Origin: Chrysogorgia sp. JL179-B06
Lineage: Eukaryota > Cnidaria > Anthozoa > Scleralcyonacea > Chrysogorgiidae
Assembly: GCA_035772405.1 (NCBI GenBank)
Contig: JAYKKM010000125.1
Span: 62,001-126,000 of the forward strand
Length of the DNA stretch: 64,000 bases
Direction: 5' to 3'
Position 1 is the first letter of the stretch, and each line of letters opens with the position of its first letter. The notes beneath the pieces are model-generated. The model was not told the DNA's origin, did not search any database, and saw nothing but the letters and a program-made list of their open reading frames with translations. The translations under genes and the position numbers were made by a program. This document shows, in pieces, positions 1 through 14,262 of this stretch.

Positions 1-64
1 TTGAGGAGCAAATACAAGGTATTGAGCAGCAAATACAAGGTATTGAGGAGCAAATACAAGGCAT
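1..64 (+). repeat. Divergent units at the left window edge
   Basis: The first three units differ from the bulk type. They carry GTATTGAG in place of GCATTGAC, and one has CAG where GAG or TAG is usual. Read in the EQIQGID phase from base 3 they give three clean heptads of the form EEQIQGI, EQQIQGI and EEQIQGI, before the first TAG in the unit that starts near base 65. Similar TATTGAGGAG units recur singly further in, for example near 31200, 37015, 42670 and 44235. The cluster here could mean that the array edge or an ancestral coding portion lies just to the left. The sequence in view cannot decide this. Confidence 0.5.
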
Positions 65-821
65 TGACTAGCAAATACAAGGCATTGACAAGGAAATACA
101 AGGCATTGACGAGCAAATACAAGGCATCGACGAGCAAATACAAGGCATCGACGAGCAAATACAAGGCATTGACGAGCAAATACAAGGCATCGACGAGCAA
201 ATACAAGGCATTGACGAGCAAATACAAGGCATTGACGAGCAAATACAAGGCATTGACGAGCAAATACAAGGCATGAACCAGCAAATACAAGGCATTGACG
301 AGCAAATAGAATGCATTGACGAGCAAATACAAGGCATTGACGAGCAAATACAAGGCATTGACGAGCAAATACAAGGCATAGACTAGCAAATACAATGCAT
401 CGACGAGCAAATACAAGGCATCAACAAGCAAATACAAGGCATTGACGAGCAAATACTAGGCATTGACGAGCAAATACAAGGCATTGGCGAGCAAATACAA
501 TGCATCAACGAGTAAATACAAGGCATCGACGAGCAAATACAAGGCATTGACTAACAAATACAAGGCATTGACGAGCAAATACAAGGCATTGACGAGCAAA
601 TACAATGCATCAACGAGTAAATACAAGGCAATGATTAGCAAATACAAGGCATTGACTAACAAATACAAGGCATTGACGAGCAAATACAAGGCATTGAATA
701 GCAAATACAAGGCATTGAATAGCAAATACAAGTCATTGACGAGCAAATACAAGGCATTGACGAGCAAATACAGGGCATCGACGAGCAAATACAAGACATC
801 GACGAGCAAATACAAGGCATC

Positions 822-945
822 GACGAGCAAATATCAAGGCATCGACGAGCAAATACAAGGCATCGACGAGCAAATACAAGGCATCGACGAGCAAATACAA
901 GGCATTGACGAGCAAATACAAGGCATTGACTAGCAAATAACAAGG
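822..945 (+). repeat. Paired 22-bp units (first of six pairs)
   Basis: Two units about 105 bp apart each carry one extra base: AAATATCAAGG near 831 and AAATAACAAGG near 937. The pair recurs near 2411/2517 (as AAATACCAAGG and AAATAACAAGG), 3441/3547, 5061/5166, 6091/6197 and 7670/7776. Each pair moves the reading register by +2. The AAATAACAAGG form also occurs alone near 8886, 10777 and 17461. Recurrence at HOR-equivalent places shows that these are inherited insertions and not sequencing errors. Confidence 0.85.
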
Positions 946-968
946 CATCGACGAGCAAATACAAGGCA

Positions 969-3576
969 TTGACGAGCAAATACAAGTTTTTGACGAGCAA
1001 ATACAAGGCATTGACGAGCAAATACAAGGCATTGACTAGCAAATACAAGGCATTGACGAGCAAATACAAGGCATTGCATAGCAAATACAAGGCATTGAAT
1101 AGCAAATACAAGGCATTGACGAGCAAATACAAGGCATTGAATAGCAAATACAAGGCATTGAATAGCAAATACAAGGCATTGACGAGAAAATACAAGGCAT
1201 TGACGAGCAAATACAAGGCATTAACGAGCAAATACAAGGCATTGACAAGCAATTACAATGCATCAACGAGTAAATATAAGGCAATGAATAGCAAATACAA
1301 GGCATTGACTAACAAATACAAGGCATGGACGAGCAAATACAAGACATTGACTAGCAAATACAAGGCATCGACGAGCAAATACAAGGCATGAACCAGCAAA
1401 TACAAGGCATTGACGAGCAAATACAATGCATTGACGAGCAAATACAAGGCATTGACGAGAAAATACAAGGCATTGACGAGCAAATACAAGGCATTGACTA
1501 GAAAATACAATGTATCGACTAGCAAATACAAGGCATCGACTAGCAGATACAAGGCATCGGCGAGCAAACACAAGGCATTGGTGAGCAAATACAAGGCATC
1601 AACGAGCAAATACAAGGCATCAACGAGCAAATACAAGGCATTGAATAGCAAATACAAGGCATTGACGAGCAAATACAAGGCATTGAATAGCAAATACAAG
1701 GCATTGAATAGCAAATACAAGGCTTTGAATAGCAAATACAAGGCTTTGAATAGCAAATACAAGGCATCAACGAGCAAATACAAGGCATCGACGAGCAAAT
1801 ACAAGGCATCTTCGAGGAAATACAAGGCATTGACCAGCAAATACAAGGCATGAACCAGCAAATACAAGGCATTGACGAGCAAATAGAATGCATTGACGAG
1901 CAAATACAAGGCATTGACGAGCAAATACAAGGCATTGACGAGCAAATACAAGGCATAGACTAGCAAATACAATGCATCGACGAGCAAATACAAGGCATCA
2001 ACAAGCAAATACAAGGCATTGACGAGCAAATACTAGGCATTGACGAGCAAATACAAGGCATTGGCGAGCAAATACAATGCATCAACGAGTAAATACAAGG
2101 CATCGACGAGCAAATACAAGGCATTGACTAACAAATACAAGGCATTGACGAGCAAATACAAGGCATTGACGAGCAAATACAATGCATCAACGAGTAAATA
2201 CAAGGCAATGATTAGCAAATACAAGGCATTGACTAACAAATACAAGGCATTGACGAGCAAATACAAGGCATTGAATAGCAAATACAAGGCATTGAATAGC
2301 AAATACAAGTCATTGACGAGCAAATACAAGGCATTGACGAGCAAATACAGGGCATCGACGAGCAAATACAAGACATCGACGAGCAAATACAAGGCATCGA
2401 CGAGCAAATACCAAGGCATCGACGAGCAAATACAAGGCATCGACGAGCAAATAGAAGGCATCGACGAGCAAATACAAGGCATTGACGAGCAAATACAAGG
2501 CATTGACTAGCAAATAACAAGGCATCGACGAGCAAATACAAGGCATTGACGAGCAAATACAAGTTTTTGGTGAGCAAATACAAGGCATTGACGAGCAAAT
2601 ACAAGGCATTGACTAGCAAATACAAGGCATTCACGAGCAAATTCAAGGCATTGACTAGCAAATACAAGGCATTGACGAGCAAATACAAGGCATTGCATAG
2701 CAAATACAAGGCATTGAATAGCAAATACAAGGCATTGACGAGCAAATACAAGGCATTGAATAGCAAATACAAGGCATTGAATAGCAAATACAAGGCATTG
2801 ACGAGAAAATACAAGGCATTGACGAGCAAATACAAGGCATTAACGAGCAAATACAAGGCATTGACAAGCAATTACAATGCATCAACGAGTAAATATAAGG
2901 CAATGATTAGCAAATACAAGGCATTGACTAACAAATACAAGGCATGGACGAGCAAATACAAGGCATTGACTAGCAAATACAAGGCATCGACGAGCAAATA
3001 CAAGGCATGAACCAGCAAATACAAGGCATTGACGAGCAAATACAATGCATTGACGAGCAAATACAAGGCATTGACGAGAAAATACAAGGCATTGACGAGC
3101 AAATACAAGGCATTGACTAGAAAATACAATGTATCGACTAGCAAATACAAGGCATCGACTAGCAGATACAAGGCATCGGCGAGCAAACACAAGGCATTGG
3201 TGAGCAAATACAAGGCATCAACGAGCAAATACAAGGCATCAACGAGCAAATACAAGGCATTGAATAGCAAATACAAGGCATTGACGAGCAAATACAAGGC
3301 ATTGAATAGCAAATACAAGGCATTGAATAGCAAATACAAGGTTTTGAATAGCAAATACAAGGCTTTGAATAGCAAATACAAGGCATCAACGAGCAAATAC
3401 AAGGCATCGACGAGCAAATACAAGGCATCGACGAGCAAATATCAAGGCATCGACGAGCAAATACAAGGCATCGACGAGCAAATACAAGGCATCGACGAGC
3501 AAATACAAGGCATTGACGAGCAAATACAAGGCATTGACTAGCAAATAACAAGGCATCGACGAGCAAATACAAGGCA
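969..3576 (+). repeat. HOR A copy 1 (2,608 bp)
   Basis: This stretch equals 124 units plus four extra bases, which come from two pairs of 22-bp units (831/939-type and 2411/2517-type). It starts at the unit after the AAGTTTTTGACGAG variant and ends where the same variant recurs at 3593. It contains the marker CAATTACAATG followed by AAATATAAGG near 1250-1280, and again near 2870-2900. Confidence 0.88.
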
Positions 3577-6226
3577 TTGACGAGCAAATACAAGTTTTTG
3601 ACGAGCAAATACAAGGCATTGACGAGCAAATACAAGGCATTGACTAGCAAATACAAGGCATTGACGAGCAAATACAAGGCATTGCATAGCAAATACAAGG
3701 CATTGAATAGCAAATACAAGGCATTGACGAGCAAATACAAGGCATTGAATAGCAAATACAAGGCATTGAATAGCAAATACAAGGCATTGACGAGAAAATA
3801 CAAGGCATTGACGAGCAAATACAAGGCATTAACGAGCAAATACAAGGCATTGACAAGCAATTACAATGCATCAACGAGTAAATATAAGGCAATGAATAGC
3901 AAATACAAGGCATTGACTAACAAATACAAGGCATGGACGAGCAAATACAAGGCATTGACTAGCAAATACAAGGCATCGACGAGCAAATACAAGGCATGAA
4001 CCAGCAAATACAAGGCATTGACGAGCAAATACAATGCATTGACGAGCAAATACAAGGCATTGACGAGAAAATACAAGGCATTGACGAGCAAATACAAGGC
4101 ATTGACTAGAAAATACAATGTATCGACTAGCAAATACAAGGCATCGACTAGCAGATACAAGGCATCGGCGAGCAAACACAAGGCATTGGTGAGCAAATAC
4201 AAGGCATCAACGAGCAAATACAAGGCATCAACGAGCAAATACAAGGCATTGAATAGCAAATACAAGGCATTGACGAGCAAATACAAGGCATTGAATAGCA
4301 AATACAAGGCATTGAATAGCAAATACAAGGCTTTGAATAGCAAATACAAGGCATTGAATAGCAAATACAAGGCTTTGAATAGCAAATACAAGGCTTTGAA
4401 TAGCAAATACAAGGCATCAACGAGCAAATACAAGGCATCGACGAGCAAATACAAGGCATCTTCGAGGAAATACAAGGCATTGACCAGCAAATACAAGGCA
4501 TGAACCAGCAAATACAAGGCATTGACGAGCAAATAGAATGCATTGACGAGCAAATACAAGGCATTGACGAGCAAATACAAGGCATTGACGAGCAAATACA
4601 AGGCATAGACTAGCAAATACAATGCATCGACGAGCAAATACAAGGCATCAACAAGCAAATACAAGGCATTGACGAGCAAATACTAGGCATTGACGAGCAA
4701 ATACAAGGCATTGGCGAGCAAATACAATGCATCAACGAGTAAATACAAGGCATCGACGAGCAAATACAAGGCATTGACTAACAAATACAAGGCATTGACG
4801 AGCAAATACAAGGCATTGACGAGCAAATACAATGCATCAACGAGTAAATACAAGGCAATGATTAGCAAATACAAGGCATTGACTAACAAATACAAGGCAT
4901 TGACGAGCAAATACAAGGCATTGAATAGCAAATACAAGGCATTGAATAGCAAATACAAGTCATTGACGAGCAAATACAAGGCATTGACGAGCAAATACAG
5001 GGCATCGACGAGCAAATACAAGACATCGACGAGCAAATACAAGGCATCGACGAGCAAATACCAAGGCATCGACGAGCAAATACAAGGCATCGACGAGCAA
5101 ATAGAAGGCATCGACGAGCAAATACAAGGCATTGACGAGCAAATACAAGGCATTGACTAGCAAATAACAAGGCATCGACGAGCAAATACAAGGCATTGAC
5201 GAGCAAATACAAGTTTTTGATGAGCAAATACAAGGCATTGACGAGCAAATACAAGGCATTGACTAGCAAATACAAGGCATTCACGAGCAAATTCAAGGCA
5301 TTGACTAGCAAATACAAGGCATTGACGAGCAAATACAAGGCATTGCATAGCAAATACAAGGCATTGAATAGCAAATACAAGGCATTGACGAGCAAATACA
5401 AGGCATTGAATAGCAAATACAAGGCATTGAATAGCAAATACAAGGCATTGACGAGAAAATACAAGGCATTGACGAGCAAATACAAGGCATTAACGAGCAA
5501 ATACAAGGCATTGACAAGCAATTACAATGCATCAACGAGTAAATATAAGGCAATGATTAGCAAATACAAGGCATTGACTAACAAATACAAGGCATGGACG
5601 AGCAAATACAAGGCATTGACTAGCAAATACAAGGCATCGACGAGCAAATACAAGGCATGAACCAGCAAATACAAGGCATTGACGAGCAAATACAATGCAT
5701 TGACGAGCAAATACAAGGCATTGACGAGAAAATACAAGGCATTGACGAGCAAATACAAGGCATTGACTAGAAAATACAATGTATCGACTAGCAAATACAA
5801 GGCATCGACTAGCAGATACAAGGCATCGGCGAGCAAACACAAGGCATTGGTGAGCAAATACAAGGCATCAACGAGCAAATACAAGGCATCAACGAGCAAA
5901 TACAAGGCATTGAATAGCAAATACAAGGCATTGACGAGCAAATACAAGGCATTGAATAGCAAATACAAGGCATTGAATAGCAAATACAAGGTTTTGAATA
6001 GCAAATACAAGGCTTTGAATAGCAAATACAAGGCATCAACGAGCAAATACAAGGCATCGACGAGCAAATACAAGGCATCGACGAGCAAATATCAAGGCAT
6101 CGACGAGCAAATACAAGGCATCGACGAGCAAATACAAGGCATCGACGAGCAAATACAAGGCATTGACGAGCAAATACAAGGCATTGACTAGCAAATAACA
6201 AGGAATCGACGAGCAAATAAAAGGCA
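3577..6226 (+). repeat. HOR A copy 2 (2,650 bp)
   Basis: The order of variants is the same as in copy 1, with a two-unit (42-bp) expansion at about 4340-4380. The 22-bp unit pairs recur near 5061/5166 and 6091/6197. The stretch 4690-5160 appears identical in translation to 2040-2510 and 7298-7768. Confidence 0.88.
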
Positions 6227-8690
6227 TTGACGAGCAAATACAAGTTTTTGACGAGCAAATACAAGGCATTGACGAGCAAATACAAGGCATTGACTAGCAA
6301 ATACAAGGCATTGACGAGCAAATACAAGGCATTGCATAGCAAATACAAGGCATTGAATAGCAAATACAAGGCATTGACGAGCAAATACAAGGCATTGAAT
6401 AGCAAATACAAGGCATTGAATAGCAAATACAAGGCATTGACGAGAAAATACAAGGCATTGACGAGCAAATACAAGGCATTAACGAGCAAATACAAGGCAT
6501 TGACAAGCAATTACAATGCATCAACGAGTAAATATAAGGCAATGAATAGCAAATACAAGGCATTGACTAACAAATACAAGGCATGGACGAGCAAATACAA
6601 GGCATTGACTAGCAAATACAAGGCATCGACGAGCAAATACAAGGCATGAACCAGCAAATACAAGGCATTGACGAGCAAATACAATGCATTGACGAGCAAA
6701 TACAAGGCATTGACGAGAAAATACAAGGCATTGACGAGCAAATACAAGGCATTGACTAGAAAATACAATGTATCGACTAGCAAATACAAGGCATCGACTA
6801 GCAGATACAAGGCATCGGCGAGCAAACACAAGGCATTGGTGAGCAAATACAAGGCATCAACGAGCAAATACAAGGCATCAACGAGCAAATACAAGGCATT
6901 GAATAGCAAATACAAGGCATTGACGAGCAAATACAAGGCATTGAATAGCAAATACAAGGCATTGAATAGCAAATACAAGGCTTTGAATAGCAAATACAAG
7001 GCTTTGAATAGCAAATACAAGGCATCAACGAGCAAATACAAGGCATCGACGAGCAAATACAAGGCATCTTCGAGGAAATACAAGGCATTGACCAGCAAAT
7101 ACAAGGCATGAACCAGCAAATACAAGGCATTGACGAGCAAATAGAATGCATTGACGAGCAAATACAAGGCATTGACGAGCAAATACAAGGCATTGACGAG
7201 CAAATACAAGGCATAGACTAGCAAATACAATGCATCGACGAGCAAATACAAGGCATCAACAAGCAAATACAAGGCATTGACGAGCAAATACTAGGCATTG
7301 ACGAGCAAATACAAGGCATTGGCGAGCAAATACAATGCATCAACGAGTAAATACAAGGCATCGACGAGCAAATACAAGGCATTGACTAACAAATACAAGG
7401 CATTGACGAGCAAATACAAGGCATTGACGAGCAAATACAATGCATCAACGAGTAAATACAAGGCAATGATTAGCAAATACAAGGCATTGACTAACAAATA
7501 CAAGGCATTGACGAGCAAATACAAGGCATTGAATAGCAAATACAAGGCATTGAATAGCAAATACAAGTCATTGACGAGCAAATACAAGGCATTGACGAGC
7601 AAATACAGGGCATCGACGAGCAAATACAAGACATCGACGAGCAAATACAAGGCATCGACGAGCAAATACCAAGGCATCGACGAGCAAATACAAGGCATCG
7701 ACGAGCAAATAGAAGGCATCGACGAGCAAATACAAGGCATTGACGAGCAAATACAAGGCATTGACTAGCAAATAACAAGGCATCGACGAGCAAATACAAG
7801 GCATTGACGAGCAAATACAAGTTTTTGATGAGCAAATACAAGGCATTGACGAGCAAATACAAGGCATTGACTAGCAAATACAAGGCATTCACGAGCAAAT
7901 TCAAGGCATTGACTAGCAAATACAAGGCATTGACGAGCAAATACAAGGCATTGCATAGCAAATACAAGGCATTGAATAGCAAATACAAGGCATTGACGAG
8001 CAAATACAAGGCATTGAATAGCAAATACAAGGCATTGAATAGCAAATACAAGGCATTGACGAGAAAATACAAGGCATTGACGAGCAAATACAAGGCATTA
8101 ACGAGCAAATACAAGGCATTGACAAGCAATTACAATGCATCAACGAGTAAATATAAGGCAATGATTAGCAAATACAAGGCATTGACTAACAAATACAAGG
8201 CATGGACGAGCAAATACAAGGCATTGACTAGCAAATACAAGGCATCGACGAGCAAATACAAGGCATGAACCAGCAAATACAAGGCATTGACGAGCAAATA
8301 CAATGCATTGACGAGCAAATACAAGGCATTGACGAGAAAATACAAGGCATTGACGAGCAAATACAAGGCATTGACTAGAAAATACAATGTATCGACTAGC
8401 AAATACAAGGCATCGACTAGCAGATACAAGGCATCGGCGAGCAAACACAAGGCATTGGTGAGCAAATACAAGGCATCAACGAGCAAATACAAGGCATCAA
8501 CGAGCAAATACAAGGCATTGAATAGCAAATACAAGGCATTGACGAGCAAATACAAGGCATTGAATAGCAAATACAAGGCATTGAATAGCAAATACAAGGT
8601 TTTGAATAGCAAATACAAGGCTTTGAATAGCAAATACAAGGCATCAACGAGCAAATACAAGGCATCGACGAGCAAATACAAGGCATCTTC
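6227..8690 (+). repeat. HOR A copy 3 (3'-truncated)
   Basis: This copy follows copies 1 and 2 closely until about 8690. There the GGCATCTTCGAGG unit leads into new order (GACATCGACGAG, then the unique CAAATGCAAGG and GCGAACAAATAC units) instead of the paired 22-bp units seen at 3441/3547. The 42-bp expansion of copy 2 is absent, so the expansion belongs to one copy only. Confidence 0.85.
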
Positions 8691-11432
8691 GAGGAAATAC
8701 AAGGCATTGACCAGCAAATACAAGACATCGACGAGCAAATGCAAGGCATTGGCGAACAAATACAAGGCATCAACGAGCAAATACAAGGCATCAACGAGCA
8801 AATACAAGGCATCGACGAGCAAATACAAGGCATTGACGAGCAAATACAAGGCATTGACGAGGAAATACAAGGCATTGACTAGCAAATAACAAGGCATCGA
8901 CGAGCAAATACAAGGCATCAACAAGCAAATATAAGGCATTGACGAGCAAATACAAGGCATTGACGAGCAAATACAAGGCATTGACGAGCAAATACAAGGC
9001 ATTGACGAGCAAATACAAGGCATCAACGAGCAAATACAAGGCATTGACGAGCAAATACAAGGCATTGACTAGCAAATACAAGGCATTGACTAGCAAATAC
9101 AAGGCATTGACGAGCAAATACAAGGCATTGCATAGCAAATACAAGGCATTGAATAGCAAATACAAGACATTAACGAGCAAATACAAGGCATTGAATAGCA
9201 AATACAAGGCATTGAATAGCAAATACAAGGCATTGACGAGAAAATACAAGGCATTGACAAGCAAATACAAGGCATTGACGAGCAAATACAAGGCATTAAC
9301 GAGCAAATACAAGGCATTGACGAGCAATTACAATGCATCAACGAGTAAATACAAGGCAATGATTAGCAAATACAAGGCATTGACTAACAAATACAAGGCA
9401 TGGACGAGCAAATACAAGGCATTGACTAGCAAATACAAGGCATCGACGAGCAAATACAAGGCATGAACCAGCAAATACAAGGCATTGACGAGCAAATACA
9501 ATGCATTGACGAGCAAATACAAGGCATTGACGAGAAAATACAAGGCATTGACGAGCAAATACAAGGCATTGACTAGCAAATACAATGCATTGACGAACAA
9601 ATACAAGGCATCAACAAGCAAATACAAGGCATTGACGAGCAAATACAAGGAATTGACGAGCAAATACAAGGCATTGACGAGCAAATACAAGGCATTGACG
9701 AGCAAATACAAGGCATTGACGAGCAAATACAAGGCATTGACGAGCAAATACAAGGCATTGACGAGCAAATACTAGGCATTGACTAGCAAATACAAGGTAT
9801 CGACTAGCAAATACAAGGCATCGACTAGCAGATACAAGGCATCGGCGAGCAAACACAAGGCATTGATGAGCAAATACAAGGCATCAACGAGCAAATACAA
9901 GGCATCAACGAGCAAATACAAGGCATTGAATAGCAAATACAAGGCATTGACTAACAAATACAAGGCATGGACGAGCAAATACAAGGCATTGACTAGCAAA
10001 TACAAGGCATCGACGATCAAATACAAGGCATCGACGAGCAAATACAAGGCATGAACCAGCAAATACAAGGCATTGACGAACAAATACAATGCATCGACGA
10101 GCAAATACAAGCAATTGACAAGCAAGTACAAGGCATTGACAAGCAAATACAAGGAATTGACTAGCAAATACAAGGCATCAACGAGCAAATACAAGGCATT
10201 GACGAGCAAATACAATGCATTGACGAGCAAATACAAGGCATTGACGAGAAAATACAAGGCATTGACGAGCAAATACAAGGCATTGACTAGCAAATACAAT
10301 GTATCGACTAGCAAATACAAGGCATCGACTAGCAGATACAAGGCATCGGCGAGCAAACACAAGGCATTGATGAGCAAATACAAGGCATCAACGAGCAAAT
10401 ACAAGGCATGAACGAGCAAATACAAGGCATTGAATAGCAAATACAAGGCATTGACGAGCAAATACAAGGCATTGAATAGCAAATACAAGGCATTGAATAG
10501 CAAATACAAGGCTTTGAATAGCAAATACAAGGCTTTGAATAGCAAATACAAGGCATCAACGAGCAAATACAAGGCATCGACGAGCAAATACAAGGCATCT
10601 TCGAGGAAATACAAGGCATTGACCAGCAAATACAAGACATCGACGAGCAAATACAAGGCATTGACGAACAAATACAAGGCATCAACGAGCAAATACAAGG
10701 CATCAACGAGCAAATACAAGGCATCGACGAGCAAATACAAGGCATTGACGAGCAAATACAAGGCATTGACTAGCAAATAACAAGGCATCGACGAGCAAAT
10801 ACAAGGCATCAACAAGCAAATACAAGGCATTGACGAGCAAATACAAGGCATTGACGAGCAAATACAAGGCATTGACGAGCAAATACAAGGCATTGACGAG
10901 CAAATACAAGGCATCAACGAGCAAATACAAGGCATTGACGAGCAAATACAAGGCATTGACTAGCAAATACAAGGCATTGACGAGCAAATTCAAGGCATTG
11001 ACAAGCAAATACAAGGCATTGACGAGCAAATACAAGGCATTGCATAGCAAATACAAGGCATTGAATAGCAAATACAAGACATTGACGAGCAAATACAAGG
11101 CATTGAATAGCAAATACAAGGCATTGAATAGCAAATACAAGGCATTGACGAGAAAATACAAGGCATTGACAAGCAAATACAAGGCATTGACGAGCAAATA
11201 CAATGCATTGACGAGCAAATACAAGGCATTGACGAGAAAATACAAGGCATTGACGAGCAAATACAAGGCATTGACTAGCAAATACAATGCATCGACGAGC
11301 AAATACAAGGCATCAACAAGCAAATACAAGGCATTGACGAGCAAATACAAGGAATTGACGAGCAAATACAAGGCATTGACGAGCAAATACAAGGCATTGA
11401 CGAGCAAATACAAGGCATTGACGAGCAAATAC
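8691..11432 (+). repeat. Composite repeat zone B with a 1,891-bp shift
   Basis: The zone mixes block-A modules with more homogeneous runs. The segment around 8690-9065 recurs at about 10581-10956 with a shift of 1,891 bp (90 units plus one base from the AAATAACAAGG unit), and again near 17300-17640. The 10990-11270 part recurs near 22440-22720. A run of near-consensus units lies at 9640-9775. No gene or unique sequence is visible. Confidence 0.8.
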
Positions 11433-12860
11433 AAGGCAATGAATAGCAAATACATGGCAATGAATAGCAAATACAAGGCATTGACGAGCAAATACAAGGC
11501 ATTGACGAGCAAATAAAAGGCATCGACGAACATATACAAGGCATTGACGAGCAAATACAAGGCATCAACGAGCAAATACAAGGCATCAACAAGCAAATAC
11601 AATGCATTGACGAGTAAATACAAGGCATTGACAAGCAAATAGAAGGCACTGACTAGCAAATACAAGGCATCAACGAGCAAATAAAAGCCATTGACTAGCA
11701 AATACAAGACATCGACGAGCAAATACAAGGCATCGACGAGCAAATACAAGGCATTGACGTGCAAATACAAGGCATTGACTAGCAAATACAAGGCATTGAC
11801 GAGCAAACACAAGGCTCTGACGAGCAAATACAAGGCATCAACGAGCAAATAAAAGGCATCAACGAGCAAATACAAGGCATCAACGAGCAAATACAAGGCA
11901 TCGACAAGCAAATACAAGGCATTGACGAGCAAATACAAGGCATTGACGAGCAAATACAATGCATTGACGAGCAAATACAAGGCATGAACAAGCAAATACA
12001 AGTCATTGACTAGCAAATACAAGGCATCAACGAGCAAATACACTGCATTGACTAGCAAATATCAGGCATTGACGAGCAAATACAAGGCATTGACGAGCAA
12101 ATACAAGGCAATGACGAGCAAATACAAGGCATCAACGAGCAAATACAAGGCATCAACGAGCAAATACAAGGGATTGACGCGCAAATACAAGGCACCAACG
12201 AGCAAATACAAGGCATTGACGAGCAAATACAAGGCATTGACGAGCGAATACAAGGCATTGATGAGCAAATACAAGGCATTGACAAGCAAATACAAGGCAT
12301 TGACTAGCAAATACAAGGCATTGACGAGCAAATACAAGGCACTGACGAGCAAATACAAGGCATCAACGAGCAAATACAAGGCATCAACTAGCAAATACAA
12401 GGCATCAACGAGCAAATACAAGGAATCGACGAGCAAATACAAGGCATTGACAAGCAAATACAAGGCATTGACAAGCAAATACAAGGCATTGACTAGCAAA
12501 TACAAGGCACCAACGAGCAAATACAAGGCATGAACGAGCAAATACAAGGCATCAACGAGCAAATACAAGGCACTGACGAGCAAATACAAGGCATCAACGA
12601 GCAAATAAAAGGCATCAACGAGCAAATAAAAGGCATCAACGAGCAAATACAAGGCATCGACGAGCAAATACATGGCATCGAAGAGCAAATACATGGCATC
12701 GACGAGCAAATACAAGGCATTGACGAGCAAATACAAGGCATCAACGAGCAAATACAAGGCATTGACGAGCAAATACAAGGCATTGACGAGCAAATACAAG
12801 GCATTGACGAGCAAATACAAGGCATTGACGAGCAAATACAAGGCATTGACGAGCAAATAC
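11433..12860 (+). repeat. HOR C copy 1 (1,428 bp, 68 units)
   Basis: The copy begins at the CAATGAATAG unit followed by AAATACATGGC, which recurs exactly 1,428 bp later. It contains the diagnostic units AAATAAAAGGCATCGACG, GAACATATAC, GGCTCTGACG, AAATACACTGC, AAATATCAGGC, GATTGACGCG and GCGAATAC. 1,428 is an exact multiple of 21, so the phase is kept. Confidence 0.88.
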
Positions 12861-14262
12861 AAGGCAATGAATAGCAAATACATGGCAATGAATAGCAAAT
12901 ACAAGGCATTGACGAGCAAATACAAGGCATTGACGAGCAAATAAAAGGCATCGACGAACATATACAAGGCATTGACGAGCAAATACAAGGCATCAACGAG
13001 CAAATACAAGGCATCAACAAGCAAATACAATGCATTGACGAGTAAATACAAGGCATTGACAAGCAAATAGAAGGCACTGACTAGCAAATACAAGGCATCA
13101 ACGAGCAAATAAAAGCCATTGACTAGCAAATACAAGACATCGACGAGCAAATACAAGGCATCGACGAGCAAATACAAGGCATTGACGTGCAAATACAAGG
13201 CATTGACTAGCAAATACAAGGCATTGACGAGCAAACACAAGGCTCTGACGAGCAAATACAAGGCATCAACGAGCAAATAAAAGGCATCAACGAGCAAATA
13301 CAAGGCATCAACGAGCAAATACAAGGCATCGACAAGCAAATACAAGGCATTGACGAGCAAATACAAGGCATTGACGAGCAAATACAATGCATTGACGAGC
13401 AAATACAAGGCATGAACAAGCAAATACAAGTCATTGACTAGCAAATACAAGGCATCAACGAGCAAATACACTGCATTGACTAGCAAATATCAGGCATTGA
13501 CGAGCAAATACAAGGCATTGACGAGCAAATACAAGGCAATGACGAGCAAATACAAGGCATCAACGAGCAAATACAAGGCATCAACGAGCAAATACAAGGG
13601 ATTGACGCGCAAATACAAGGCACCAACGAGCAAATACAAGGCATTGACGAGCAAATACAAGGCATTGACGAGCGAATACAAGGCATTGATGAGCAAATAC
13701 AAGGCATTGACAAGCAAATACAAGGCATTGACTAGCAAATACAAGGCATTGACGAGCAAATACAAGGCACTGACGAGCAAATACAAGGCATCAACGAGCA
13801 AATACAAGGCATCAACTAGCAAATACAAGGCATCAACGAGCAAATACAAGGAATCGACGAGCAAATACAAGGCATTGACAAGCAAATACAAGGCATTGAC
13901 AAGCAAATACAAGGCATTGACTAGCAAATACAAGGCACCAACGAGCAAATACAAGGCATGAACGAGCAAATACAAGGCATCAACGAGCAAATACAAGGCA
14001 CTGACGAGCAAATACAAGGCATCAACGAGCAAATAAAAGGCATCAACGAGCAAATAAAAGGCATCAACGAGCAAATACAAGGCATCGACGAGCAAATACA
14101 TGGCATCGAAGAGCAAATACATGGCATCGACGAGCAAATACAAGGCATTGACGAGCAAATACAAGGCATCAACGAGCAAATACAAGGCATTGACGAGCAA
14201 ATACAAGGCATTGACGAGCAAATACAAGGCATTGACGAGCAAATACAAGGCATTGACGAGTA
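12861..14262 (+). repeat. HOR C copy 2 (about 1.4 kb)
   Basis: This copy repeats copy 1 in order and sequence up to about 14258. There a GAGTAAATAC unit and CATTGAATAG/CAATGAATAG units begin a different order. The same module, partly rearranged, returns at 18220-19880 and 22920-24550. Confidence 0.86.

Larger units (their letters stand above)
1..8690 (+). repeat. HOR block A (~2.6-kb higher-order repeat)
   Basis: Variant units recur in a fixed order with a period of 2,608 or 2,650 bp. The longer period has two extra units near 4340-4380, where alternating GGCTTTGAATAG and GGCATTGAATAG units were inserted. Landmarks such as CATGAACCAGC followed by AAATAGAATG occur at 272, 1849, 4499 and 7107. 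The 2,608-bp period itself breaks into sub-modules of 1,577 bp (75 units plus 2 bp) and 1,031 bp (49 units plus 2 bp). Positions 1-968 match 1578-2545 and so are the tail of a further copy. Copies are almost identical over hundreds of bases, which implies recent amplification. No gene is present. Confidence 0.93.

Noticed and set aside
925..945. Euplotes-type programmed +1 frameshift at AAA-TAA
   Set aside because: AAATAACAAGG would be compensated by a +1 shift in the TSKYKAL phase, but the partner insertion AAATATCAAGG has no such signal and the many AAATAAAAGG units would then break the frame.
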